Origin: Elephas maximus indicus
Taxonomy: Eukaryota > Chordata > Mammalia > Proboscidea > Elephantidae
Direction of reading: 5' to 3'
Assembly (NCBI RefSeq): GCF_024166365.1
Contig: NC_064830.1
Span: 91,938,968 to 92,002,967, forward strand
Length of the DNA stretch: 64,000 nucleotides
Below are positions 12,303-23,600 of the stretch, in pieces; position 1 is the first letter of the stretch; every line of letters begins with the position of its first letter. Made by a program: the position numbers and the translations under genes. A model generated the notes under the pieces. That model was not told where the DNA came from. It worked only from the letters and a program-made list of their open reading frames with translations, and ran no database searches.

Positions 12303-12789
12303 CACCTGATCTTTGTTAAAGGGCCAAAGTTCATTAAATGGAGAAAAGACAGTCTTTTTAACAAATGGTGCTGGCAAAATTGGATGTCCATCTGTAAAAA
12401 AATGAAATAGGACCCATACCTCACAGCATACACAAAAACTAATCAAAAATGGATCAAAGACCTAAATATAAAACCCAAAATTATAAAGATCATGGAAGAA
12501 AAAATAGGGTCCACCCTAGGGGTCTTAATATATGGCATAAATAGGAAAGAAACCATAACAGTATACAAACTCCAAAAGATAAGCTAGATGACTGGAATCT
12601 TCTAAAAATTAGACACTTATGCTCAGCTCATTAAAGGACTTCACCAAAAGAGTAAAAAGAGAACCTACAGATTGGGAAAAAAAACTTGGGTATGACATAT
12701 CCGACAAAGGTCTAATCTCTAAAAGCTACAGGAATATGTAACACCTCTACAACAAAAAGAGAAATAAGCCAATTAAAAATGGGCAAAGG

Positions 12790-13395
12790 CTGCGAGCAGC
12801 AATCTAAGATACTCCACTGGTCTCACCCCTTCAGGAGCAAGGGAGAATGAAGAAAACCAAAGACACGAGGGGAAGATTAGTCCAAAGGACTAATGGACAA
12901 CTATCATCGGCCTCCACCAGACTAAGTCCAGTACAACTAGATGGTGCTCGGCTACCACCACTGACTGCTCTGACAGGGATACAATAGAGAGTCCTGGACA
13001 GAACTGGAGAAAAAATGTAGAACAAAATTCTAAGTCACAAAAAAAGACTAGACTTGCTGGCCTGATAGAGACTGGAGAAACCCTGAGAGTATGGCCCAAG
13101 GACACCCTTTTAGCTCAATTATGAAGTCAATCCTGAGGTTCACCCTTGAGCCAAAGATTAGACAGGCCCATAAAACAAAACGAGACTAAAGGGGCACACC
13201 AGCCCAGGTGCAAGGACGAGAAGGTAGGAGGGGACAAGAAAGCTGGTAATAAGGAACCCAGGGTCAAAAAGGGGGAGTGTTGACATGTCATGGGGTTGTT
13301 AACCAATGTCATAAAACAATCTGTGTACTTACTTACTGTTTAATGAGAAGCCAGTTTGTTCTGTAAACCTTCATCTGAAGTACAATTAAAAAAAA
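12790..13395 (+). mobile_element. Inserted L1 3' UTR copy, second subfamily
   Basis: About 606 bp ends in a poly(A) run and is flanked by identical AAAAATGGGCAAAGG at 12775-12789 and 13396-13410. It shares ACAACTAGATGGTGC followed by GGCTA with the L1 3' UTRs at 11,043-12,302 and 57,157-57,974 but differs elsewhere, so it is a related subfamily. Confidence 0.85.
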
Positions 13396-13598
13396 AAAAA
13401 TGGGCAAAGGATATGAACAGACATTTCAACCAAAGAAGACATTCAGGTGGCTAACAGACACATGAGGAAATGCTCCTGATCAACAGCCATTAGAGAAATG
13501 CAAATTAAAACTACAATGATGTACCATCTCACCCTGACATTACTGGCACCAATAAAACACAGAAAATAACAAACGTTGGAGAGGCTGCAGGTAGATTG

Positions 13599-15420
13599 GA
13601 ATTTGTTATGATCTGCAGAGTAACACAGGTAAACATCTTTCTGGTATTCTCTGCTTTCAGCCAAGATCCATCTGACATCAGCAATGATATCCCTCATTCC
13701 ACGTTCTATTCTGAATCTGGCTTGAATTTCTGGCAGTTCTCTGTCCATGTACTGCTGTAACCATTTTTTAATTATCTTTGGCAAAATTTTACTTGAGTGT
13801 GATATTAATGATATTGTTTGACAATTTCTGCATTCAGTTGGATCACCTTTCTTTGGAATGGGCACAAATATGGATCTCTTCCAACTGGTTGGCCAGGCAG
13901 CTGACCTCCAAATTTCTTGGCATAGACAAGTAAGCAGCTCCAGCACTGCACCTGGTTGTTGAAGCATCTCACTTGGTACTCCGTCAATTCCTGGAGACTT
14001 ATTTTTCGCCAATGTCTTCCGTGCAGCTTGGACTTCTTCCTTCAATACCATTGGTTATTGATCATATGCTACCTCCTGAAATGGTTGAATGTCAACTAAT
14101 TCTTTTTGGTACAGTGACTCTGTGTATTCTTTCCATCTTCTTTTGATGCTTCCTGTGTCGTTTAATATTTTGCCCATAGAATTCTTCAAAATTTCAACTT
14201 AAGGCTTGAAGTTTTTCTTCAGTTCTTTCAGCTTGAGAAATGCTGGGCATGTTCTTCCATTTTGGTTTTCTAACTCCAGGTCTTTGCACATTTCATTATA
14301 ATACTTTACTTAGTCTTCTCAAGTCGCCCTTTGAAATCTTCTGTTCAGCTCTTTTACTTCATCATTTCTTCCTTTTGCTTTAGCTACTGTACATTCAAGA
14401 GCAACTTTAAGCCTCTTCTGACATCCATTTTGGCATTTTCTTTTTTTCCTGTCTTTTTAATGACCTTTTGCTTTCTTCATGTATGACGTTCTTGATGTCA
14501 TCCCACAACTCATCTGGTCTTCAGTCATTAATGTTCAATGCATGAAATCCTGAGATGGTCTCCAAGTTCAGGTGAAATATACTCAAGGTTGTATTTTGGC
14601 TCCTATGGACTCGTTTTAATTTTCTTCGGCTTCAACTTGAACTTGCATATGAGCAATTGATGATGATGTGTTCTGCAGTCAGCCCCTGGCCTTGTTCTGA
14701 CTGGTGATATTGAGCTTCCACATCATCTCTTTCCACAAATATAGTATCTCATCTGGTGAGGTCCACGTCTATGTATGCAGGTTAATTGTTGAAAAAAGGT
14801 ATTTGCAGTGAAGAATTTGTTGGTCTTGTAAAACTCTATATCATGCAATCTCCAACACTGTTTCTAACACCAAGGCCATACTTTCCAACTACTGATCCTT
14901 CTTTGTTTCCACCTTTCGCATTCCAATCATTAGTAATTATCAATGCATCTTGACTGCATGTTTGATCAACTTCAGACAGCAGACATTGGTAAAAATCTTC
15001 AATTTCTTCACCTTTGGCCTTAGTGATTGGTGCGTAGATTTGCATTATGGTAGTAAATTTGAATAATGGTATTCCTTGTAGGTGTATGGATATTACCCTA
15101 TCACTGACAGCGTTGTACTTCAGGATAAATCTTGAAATGTTCTTTTTGACGATGAATGTGATGCCATGCCTCTTCAATTTGTCATTCCTGGCATAGCAGA
15201 TCATATCATTGTCTGATTCAAAATAGCTAATACCAGTCCATTTCAGCTCACTAATGCCTAGGATATTGATCTTTATGCCTTCCATGTAATTTTTGACGAC
15301 TTCCAATTTTCCTGGATTCATATTCATACATTCCAAGTTCTGATTATTAACGGAGGTTTGTAGCTATTCCTTCTCATTTTGAGTCATTTTCTGGCATTTC
15401 TTTAAAAAGAGCTGGCCCTT
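13599..15420 (-). mobile_element. RTE-type LINE, 5' two thirds
   Basis: The minus strand encodes an apurinic-type endonuclease region (INILGISELKWTGISYFESD...NDWNAKGGNKEGSVVGKYG, 15,336-14,836) and a reverse transcriptase core (KNKSPGIDGVPSEMLQQPGAV...WKRSIFVPIPKKGDP, 14,051-13,560). It is the clearest RTE protein signal in the window. It is broken by frame changes and lacks the 3' end. Confidence 0.88.
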
Positions 15421-15686
15421 CCTGCTGCTGTAATGCTGGTGCTGATGGCTGAAGCTAGAAGAGATCATGAGGTGAACTTTGGAGTGGAAGTAATGCACCA
15501 TGGAGCAACAAGATAGAAGGAGCCTGGGTCCCTGATGCTGTGGAGCTACCCACCAGCCCTAGAAGCCTACCTAGACTTTTTTTTTTTTCCTACCTAGACT
15601 TTTACATGAGAGAAAAATAAACTTCATCTTGTTTAAGTCCCAATTACTTGGGTTTTTCTGTCATAAAAGAAAAAAAAAAAAAAATA

Positions 15687-15866
15687 GGTGCCGTTCAGTC
15701 AATTCCAATTCATGGCAACCCCATGTATGTCAGAGTAGAACTGTGCTCCATAGAGTTTTCGGTTCCTGGTTTTTTCAGAAGTACATCACCAAGGCACCTC
15801 TGAGTGTACTTGAACCTCAATTAGCAACTGAGCTTGTCACCTGTTTGCACCACCCAGGGACTTCTT
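15687..15866 (-). mobile_element. Old AfroSINE-related copy
   Basis: Reverse-oriented, diverged: starts GGTGCCGTTCAGTCAATTCC and ends CACCCAGGGACTTC. Confidence 0.65.
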
Positions 15867-15879
15867 TTAGTGAGTCCTA

Positions 15880-16390
15880 ATTCTAGCTAATACAGCTCTC
15901 CATCACACTTAGAAGAAAGCCCAAATTCCTTACCAAAGTCTGGAAGGTTCTACATGATCTTGTCCCACTCCAGTATCATTCCCACTGTTCTCTCCTCATT
16001 CACCATGCTCCAGCCACTCTGGTTTTCTTTTTTGCTGATTCAACACATCAAAATTCTTCCTGCTTTCAGGCCTTTGTACTTGCTTTTCCCTCTGCCTGGG
16101 ATGCTCCTCCTGAGATAGCCTCATGGCTGACACCTCCTTGTTATTCCGGTCTCAGCTTAAATGTCACCATTTAACAGATGGTTCTTCTAACCCATCCAAT
16201 CTAAAGCACCTGATAAGTCATCCTCCTTTACCTGATTGAACTTATCGTTAACTGGTGATTCTTTATTGTCTGCCTCCCCCCACTGGGATGTAAGCTCCAT
16301 GAGGACAGGAACTTTTGTTTGTTTTCACCATTGCATTTCCAGCGTCTAGAACAGTGCCTGAAACTAGAGTAGACACTCAGTGTTTGTCAA
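15880..16390 (+). mobile_element. L2 LINE 3' end
   Basis: Typical L2 tail: CCAAATTCCTTACCAAAGTC, TTCCCTCTGCCTGGGATGC, GTAAGCTCCATGAGGACAGG, AGAACAGTGCCTG. Confidence 0.75.
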
Positions 16391-16424
16391 ATAATCAAAT
16401 ACTATTTGAAGAATAGTGTGGTGC

Positions 16425-16575
16425 TTTGGAGCAGGATTTCTAAAGTCAGAAGGCCCAGATTAGAATCCTGGCTGGGCCACTTACTGGTTGTGTGACCTAC
16501 AGCAAGTTGTTTAACCTAAAACTTCTCTATAAAATGCTGATTCTGCCTATGGCGCATAAATGAGATAGTATTTAT
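16425..16575 (+). mobile_element. MIR SINE
   Basis: Contains the MIR core GAATCCTGGCTGGGCCACTT followed by ACTGGTTGTGTGACC. Confidence 0.75.
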
Positions 16576-16641
16576 TTTATAAAGCACTTCCTTTTTCTCT
16601 TCCCTTCCCTGAGAGCTCCCTTCTTTCCTCCCGCCCCCTTG

Positions 16642-16801
16642 ATGTTAGGTGCCATTGAGTCGAGTTCTGTCCCATCGGTTTTCTTGGCTGTAATCTTTAA
16701 GAAAGCAGATCGTCAGGTCTTTCTCCTGCAGAGCTGCTAGGTAGGTTCTAACCTTTCCATTAACAGCCAAGCGCTTAACCCTTGCAACACCAGGGCTCCT
16801 T
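16642..16801 (-). mobile_element. AfroSINE, diverged
   Basis: Reverse copy from GGTGCCATTGAGTCGAG to CACCAGGGCTCCTT. Confidence 0.75.
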
Positions 16802-16875
16802 CTCTCCCCCTTAGCCTGGCATATAACCACTTTTCTTCGGCTTTGCCTGCCTCTCTGCACAGTCTACCTGAGAGT

Positions 16876-17085
16876 GTTGTTGTTGCCATCAAGTTGACTC
16901 CAGGTCATGGCGATCTTTAGTATGTTGCGCCGTGGTGCACCATATTCACTACCCTTGGTATGTTTGTGCTCACCTCCCAGCACTATATTAGACGATATTC
17001 TGTTGTGATCCATAAAATCTTCATTGACTCATTTTTGGAAGTAGATGGCCAGGCCTTTAGTCTTAGCCTGTTTTAGTCTAGAACT
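16876..17085 (-). mobile_element. Old AfroSINE/RTE-tail-like fragment
   Basis: GTTGTTGTTGCCATCAAGTTG at one end and GAAGTAGATGGCCAGGCC at the other resemble degraded AfroSINE family sequence just upstream of the AGFG2 CpG island. Confidence 0.4.
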
Positions 17086-17099
17086 AAAAAACTAGGCCT

Positions 17100-17633
17100 T
17101 TGAAATTTGGCGGGAATTAATGTCATCAGTCTCGTCAGCAGCAGAGCTGCGCAGCCCCGGGACACCTCTCTCTCGAGCCCTAACTTTGCAGCCTTGCCAG
17201 CCAATCAGAGCTAGCGCCTGGAGCCCGAGTTCCGGGGTAGGTAGGGAGTTGGGGGAGGGCACACCAACCAAAGCTGGGAGGTGGCCCGCAAAAAGGCAGT
17301 GGCGAGAGGGGGAGGGGACAAAAGAGGGCACGCTCGGCTCTCCCGGCCGAGGCCTCTGCCGGCCAATGGGAGAGGCCTGAGGCCTTAAGGCAATGGGGTG
17401 TGGCGTTGGCAGCCTCTTCAACCGAGGCCGTTCAATGTCAGGCCAATCACAGCGAGGAGGTGGGAGGAGACTAGCCAACCAGAGTGCAAGATACAAGTAG
17501 GGGGTCGCGGAGTCTCGCGCGGATGCCGCCGGCTGCCGAGCTTCTGTCAGGGTTGCTGAGCGGGCGGAGGTGGCTAAGGAGGCGGGAAGGCGGCAGTGGT
17601 TGAAGGGGCTGAGGTTCGAGTGAGTGGGCAGCG
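17100..17633 (+). promoter_or_regulatory. AGFG2: AGFG2 CpG-island promoter with CCAAT boxes
   Basis: GC-rich, CpG-rich DNA begins abruptly at about 17,100 after A/T-rich repeats and continues through exon 1 to about 18,150. CCAAT boxes lie at 17201-17205, 17363-17367 and 17443-17447 on the + strand. No TATA box is evident. This fits a TATA-less housekeeping promoter with NF-Y-type sites. The transcription start cannot be fixed from sequence. Confidence 0.75.
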
Positions 17634-20600
17634 ATGGTGATGGCGGCGAAGAAGGGCCCAGGCCCCGGTGGCGGGGTTGGCGGGGGGAAGGCAGAGGCGG
17701 AGGCGGCGTCGGAGGTGTGGTGTCGCCGGGTGCGGGAGCTGGGCGGCTGCAGCCAGGCCGGGAACCGCCACTGCTTCGAGTGCTCCCAGCGAGGGGTCAC
17801 CTACGTGGATATCACCGTGGGCAGCTTCGTCTGCACCACCTGCTCCGGCCTCCTGTGAGTGGAGCGGGAAGGAAGGCAGAGAGTCGGGGGCGTTGGGGAG
17901 ACAGGGGACCTGGGGCGGACGGGGAAGCCCACGCTCAGATGGGCGAGAAGAGCGCTCAGGTGGGAGGGCGGCGAGGGCGGCTGGGTGGCGCACAGGATGT
18001 GGTGAGGGTCTCAGCTTAAGGGGTCTGCTGCAGAGGTGTGGGGAAGAGGAGGGGAGAGACGACGCGGAGAAGATAAGATTGCGTTGTGAGGGCAAGGAAG
18101 GCACCCCGACAGAAATGGAGTAACACCCTGAGGGAGGCGAGGGGAACTGAAAGTGGGGAAAAAGTGTGGAGAATTGAAGGGAACTCTCAGGGTAGGGACT
18201 CGAAGGATCAGAACATGACATACACATTTAAAGGGAACTTTATGTAGTGGGGAGCCCTGGTGGCGCAGTGATTAAGCGTTCACCAGCTAACCAAGAGGTC
18301 CGCGATTCAAATCCACTAGCCGCTCCTTGGAAACCCTATGGGGCAGTTCTACTCTGTCCTATAGGGTCGCTATGAGTCGCTCGGAATCAACTCCAAGGCA
18401 ACAGGTTTTGGTTTCTATGTAGGTCGAGGGCAAAAAAGGAAGGAGGTAGGGAAAGCCGGGCTCGAGATGAGGAAGTACCTGTCTTCCTTCTGGCTCCTGC
18501 TCTTCCCTGAAGTGTGAGATGGAGAAACCAACTTAAAATAGGTAATTTAGCCCAGGTTGACAGCATAGAGACAGTGACTGGTAAGGAGCCATGTTCCAGC
18601 GTCCAGGTGCAGATCCTAACCTTGCAGGACTATGGAATGCCTCTTATAGAATCTAAGAGATGAGAGCAGAGGTGTTACCCTGGTAGAGAGCTTAACTTTT
18701 CCAAAGGTTTGGTGAACGGTATGAGCCACCCTTAAGTGTAATAATTTACACCTTTAAGCTCTTTGTTGTCCTGGCTGGATTCTGGTGGTGTTAGTTGCCA
18801 CTCATGGCAACCCCACGTGTGCAGAGTAGAACTGTTCCATGGGTTTTCAAGGCTGTGATCTCTCAGAAGCAGATCTTGAGGCCTGTCTTCCAGGGCTCCT
18901 CGCATCCAGCAAACTCTCTCTAGATTTGGGGGGCTTTGTTGTATAATCTGCAGTGCTACGCACTGGCACTGTATTTGGTCATACCTGAGCTGAATCAGAG
19001 CCACAGTGCTAGCCCAGATTTCTGATTATGTAAACTCAAAACCAAACCTGTCATCGCTGAGTCAATTCCGACTCATAGCAACCCTATAGGACAGAGTAGA
19101 ACTGCCCCATAGGGTTTTCCAAGGAGCTGCTGGTGGACTGGAACTGCTGACCTTTTGGTTAGCAGCCGAGCTCTTAACCACTGTGTCACCAGGTCTCCTC
19201 TAGTTATATGGTTTAAAAAAAATTTTTTTTTGCGGAGTCAATACAATCCTATAGGTCAGAGTAGAACTGCTCCACAGGATTTCCAAGGAGTGGCTGGTAG
19301 ATTCAAACTCCTGACCTTTTGGTTAACAGCCAGGCTCCTAACCACTGTACCACCAGGGCTCCATGTATATGGTAGGTTTTTTTTTTCCCTCCTTAACCCA
19401 AAAACCCAGTGCCCTTAGGGAATTATTTAGTTAGGTGCATGACTAAATTTAATACCAGACCTGAATCTCTCCTTTTATGTTTATCAAGCGATTTATTTTG
19501 TCTTTTTTAGTATTATCTTAAAACAGTATTGTTTTTTAATAGGGTGAAACTCTTCTTGTTTCATCTCCCCTTACACCTTTAAGAGACAAGGAGGGAGCAG
19601 TATTGTTCTCTTTGCACGACAGATGGGAGAACAGAAGCAAAGAATGGTTTAGTAATCTATCCGATGCCATGTGGGGAGTTGTTTTCAACATTTGTTGTTT
19701 AATATTAGTTATGATCATGGCAGACCAGAAACGAGGAGCCAGGTCTCATAAGATACAGTTCAGGATTATTTTTCTACTCGGTTTTTGTCTCTTTTGCCAA
19801 ACTTCTCTTTATGTTTGGATCAATCTCCCTGTGTGTTGTGAAGATGAACTCAGCTTCAGTCTAAGAGCCACTGTGACTCTTGGGACAGTGACTTAGAACC
19901 CAAGCAGGAATGTGTCACAGGTTGAGATAGAGACTCACATGAAGCAAGAGGATAGAGACTTGAGACTGGCACAAGTACTCTGAGAGAAGAAACAAGGTTT
20001 AGGAGTATTAATAGCATAAAGGAGAAAGGGAAAAACCAGATTCCTGAAGATTCTGTTTTGAAGAGGAAAATCTGATTATAGAATCTGGAGGGAAGTAAAG
20101 GGAAGCAGGGGGATAAAGTTGATGGTATATTAGAGTCTAGATCCTCAGAAGAAAATGTTAGGAAACAGAATGGTAATTCATTCCCACAGTTAACTGTGAT
20201 GGCAGGAAAGATAAACACTGAATAAGTGGAAAGTCCTGACATCATTTTCATTGTTTTATAGCTCTTGGTCTAAAGTGTCCTATGGATAACATTTACTTTC
20301 TATAATGAATATCCCTCAATCAGGGCAGAAGGAGGGCCAAGGGATCTGGAAGACATTAAAAACCTGTCTTCTTTTACTGGAAAAGTTAACTCCTGAAATA
20401 TCAGTGCACGATTTATAGAACCTTGCCACTTTTCCCCGTGGTCACTATTGTTGATGTCATGAATGAAAGGTCAAACACCTGTGCTCTGGGCATACACAAG
20501 ATGGAAGTGGATATGGCCCAATGATTGATTAGTTATTTAGCCTGGCTCTGTCCAGGGTGTCTGTACATCAAACTGGGGACCTAGCTTCTTAGAAACTTAA

Positions 20601-23600
20601 GTTTCCGTAGGACCAAGTGGGAGGAATATAGCAGCCTTTTTTTCAGCATCAGAAGATTCTAGGAAGGAATTTTTGCTTAGTACTTAGCATTATGACAGTC
20701 ATTCAGGGAGTGATTCTTGAGGTAGACTTTGGGAAACATATTTTGGTGGTTGGGAAATGAGAAGCTAGGCCAACCCTTTGTTAGCAGGGGGTGAGAGTAG
20801 GATGAAGAACCAAGAGGCCAAGCCAATAAATGAAGCTGAACTGCAGGCATGTTGAGATTATAGGGAGAGAAATACCCGAAGAAACTCTAGAAGAAAGCTG
20901 TGGTTTCCCTGGCTGTGACCAGCTGCCTGGTTTCTGGTGGTGCTTCTCATTTGCTAATTGGAGTTCTAATTAGCATTGACTAGGGCAAGGCTGATAAACC
21001 TTTTTAAAGGGCTCTTATTACTTGTGTCCTTCTGATGTGCTGTGGGAAGGGCTGGGGGCTAGCAGGTAGGCCATAGGCAGAATGTGTAAGGCGGGGGATA
21101 CCTATTGCTGGCTGCAAGGTGAGAACAGAGCATATGCAGTCCAGCAGGCAATGGAGAGGGATAACTCCAGGATGACATATTTCAAATCCACGTAGTTAAC
21201 ATCTTAAATCCACATGGTTGGTTGCCCATAGATTAGTGGGAAGTAAAAATTGTAGTAGGACAGCAGCCTATATATCCATTCATTGAGTCAATAAACAAAT
21301 ATTTATGGGGTGCCTGTCAAGCCCCAGACACTGTTTCAGGCACTGGAGATACAATAGTGAACAACATTGACAAAGTCCTCAGCTTCAGGTAGTTTACATC
21401 CTAGTGAAGGTCATGGACTATGCATAAATCATTAAATATATCACTGCAGATAGTGATAAGTGCTATGAAGTGAAACACAGCTTATTTTGGGTTAGAGATA
21501 TGGTACAAAGAGAATAAATAATCTTGTTAAAATTAAGAGGATATTGAGGGGAAAAGGGAGCCATGGTGGCACAGTGGTTAAGAACTCAGCTGCTAACCAT
21601 AAGGTCGGCAGGTTGAATCCACCAGGCACTCCTTGGAAACTTTATGGGGCAGTTCTACTGTGTCCTATAGAGTGGCTATGAGTCGGAATCGACTTGATAG
21701 CAATGAGTTTGATTTTTTTGTTTTGAGGGGAAAATTGAAGTACCATACTTAGCATTATAGCCAGAGAAAAAACAGAATTGGCTTTGTTTGTTTGCTTTTT
21801 ACCTATTTTATTGTGTTAAACTTTACATAAATTTCACCCTTCTAATCTCAGTACACCTTATTTCTGTTAAGTATATTCTGATGTTCTGCAGCCATCACCG
21901 CTATATTTACAGAATTTTGCACCATTCTAAACAAAAACTCCGCACTGGTTATACAATAGCTCCTCATTTCCTACTTCCCTCAGTACCTGGTAAAATCAGA
22001 CTGTAGGACTTTAGGGTATTTACCTAGGCATGGAATTACTGGGTCATGGTATTTCTATTTTTAACTATTTGATTATCCATCAAACTGTTTTCCATGGTGA
22101 CTGCACCATTTTACATTTCCACCAGCAATGCATGAGAATTCTTAAGTTATCCATTTACTAGCCAACATTTTTGTTTTGTTTTTCTGATAATAGCAATCCT
22201 AGTGGGAATGGAGTATTATCTAATTGTGGTTCTGATTTGGATTCCCCTACTATATAACCAGAGCCCTGGTGGCGCAGTGGTTAAGTGCTACAGTTGGTAA
22301 CCAAAAGGTTGTCAGTTTGAATCCACCAGCCACTCCTTGGAAACCCTATTGGGCAGTTCTACTCTGTCCTGTAGGGGTCACTATGAGTCGGAATTGACAA
22401 TAGCAATGGGTTTTTTGTTTTTTCACTAGTGTGTGGTTTATAGTCCTGGGACTTAGTCCTGATATTGATGTCACTTGTGAGACTTGCGTTTCCATCCGTG
22501 TCTGTGGAGCTAAATCTTGCCCATAAACTACAAACAAAAAATCAACAATATGAAGACTAGAGGGGAAAGCTCTGTTGCTTGCTTGTGGAAGTAGAAGACA
22601 GAAGATAATTTGTTCATGTCCCAAAGCATCATAGAAGCGTCGTAGATAGCTCCATTAAGTGAAACCAGTAAGACCAAAACATTGGAAAACATACATTTTA
22701 GAAACTTGAAAAAAATAGTCAACGTGGCATTTCTAAGAAGGCAGTTAATCCAATATCTCCAGTGTACAAAGGAAAGTGGAAGTATTAGTGGGTGATTTTT
22801 AATGAAATGTGTTTTGTTGTTTACAAACAGAATCTAACTATTGCTGTGTACCTAAGACTATATTAAGGTCAAGAAGAGTAGTAAAGTATAATATAATAAA
22901 AACTTTATGCTTTCCATATATTAATTTGTTTGAAATCACTCTTACATGATATATATTACCTTTGTAATTAGAACCAGGAGCCCTGGTTAACGCACTCGGC
23001 TGCTAACCAAAAGTTTGGCAGTCAGACCCACCACCCACTGCTCAGGAGAAAGATGTGACAGTCTGCTTCCGTAAAACATGTACAGCCTTGGAAACCCTAT
23101 GGGGTCTCTGTGAGTTGGAACTGACTCTACGGCAGTGGGTGGAGGGTACTGACTATTGCCCTTGAGCATCTTTCATATGAAATTGGTCATTTCTGTATCT
23201 TCTTTGAAGCAATATCTATTCAAGCTCTTTGCTCATTTGGTTGCACATTTTACTATTCTTACATATTTTTTAAAATTTTGGTTTTACTTTTTGATATTAT
23301 TGAGTTTTAGGAGTTCTTTATATATTTTCAATATTAATCTCTTACAGGTTACAGGATTTGCAAATGTTTTCTCCCATTTTGTGGGCTGTTTTTTTCAATC
23401 TCTAGATAGTATCCTTTGATGCACCAAAAATTTTTATTTTGGTAGTGTCCAAATTATGTATCTTTTTTTCTTTTGTTTGGGATTTTGGTGTCATACCTAA
23501 GAATGCATTGCCAAATCCAAGGTCATGAGAATTTTTCCCTTTGTTTTCTTCTAAGGATTTTGTGGTTTAGGATTGACTTTATTTTAAAGGCCAGGTTTCT

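Larger units (their letters stand above)
10207..13598 (+). mobile_element. L1 ORF2 fragment with two nested L1 insertions
   Basis: Plus-strand L1 ORF2 (reverse transcriptase through C-terminal region, e.g. near ACCAATAGCCAACATCTC and CAAAGCAATCTACAAATACA) is present in three pieces: 10,207-11,042, 12,303-12,789 and 13,396-13,598. They are separated by two younger L1 3'-end insertions, each with its own target duplication. The last piece is cut off by an RTE element at 13,599. Confidence 0.8.

Noticed and set aside
1-17100. 3' exons of NYAP1, expected upstream of AGFG2
   Set aside because: No matching protein sequence was found; the human gene lies tens of kb upstream, so absence is expected.
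17574-18227. 217-codon minus-strand frame across AGFG2 exon 1
   Set aside because: CpG-island composition effect; low-complexity Pro/Ser/Arg product antisense to a recognised exon.
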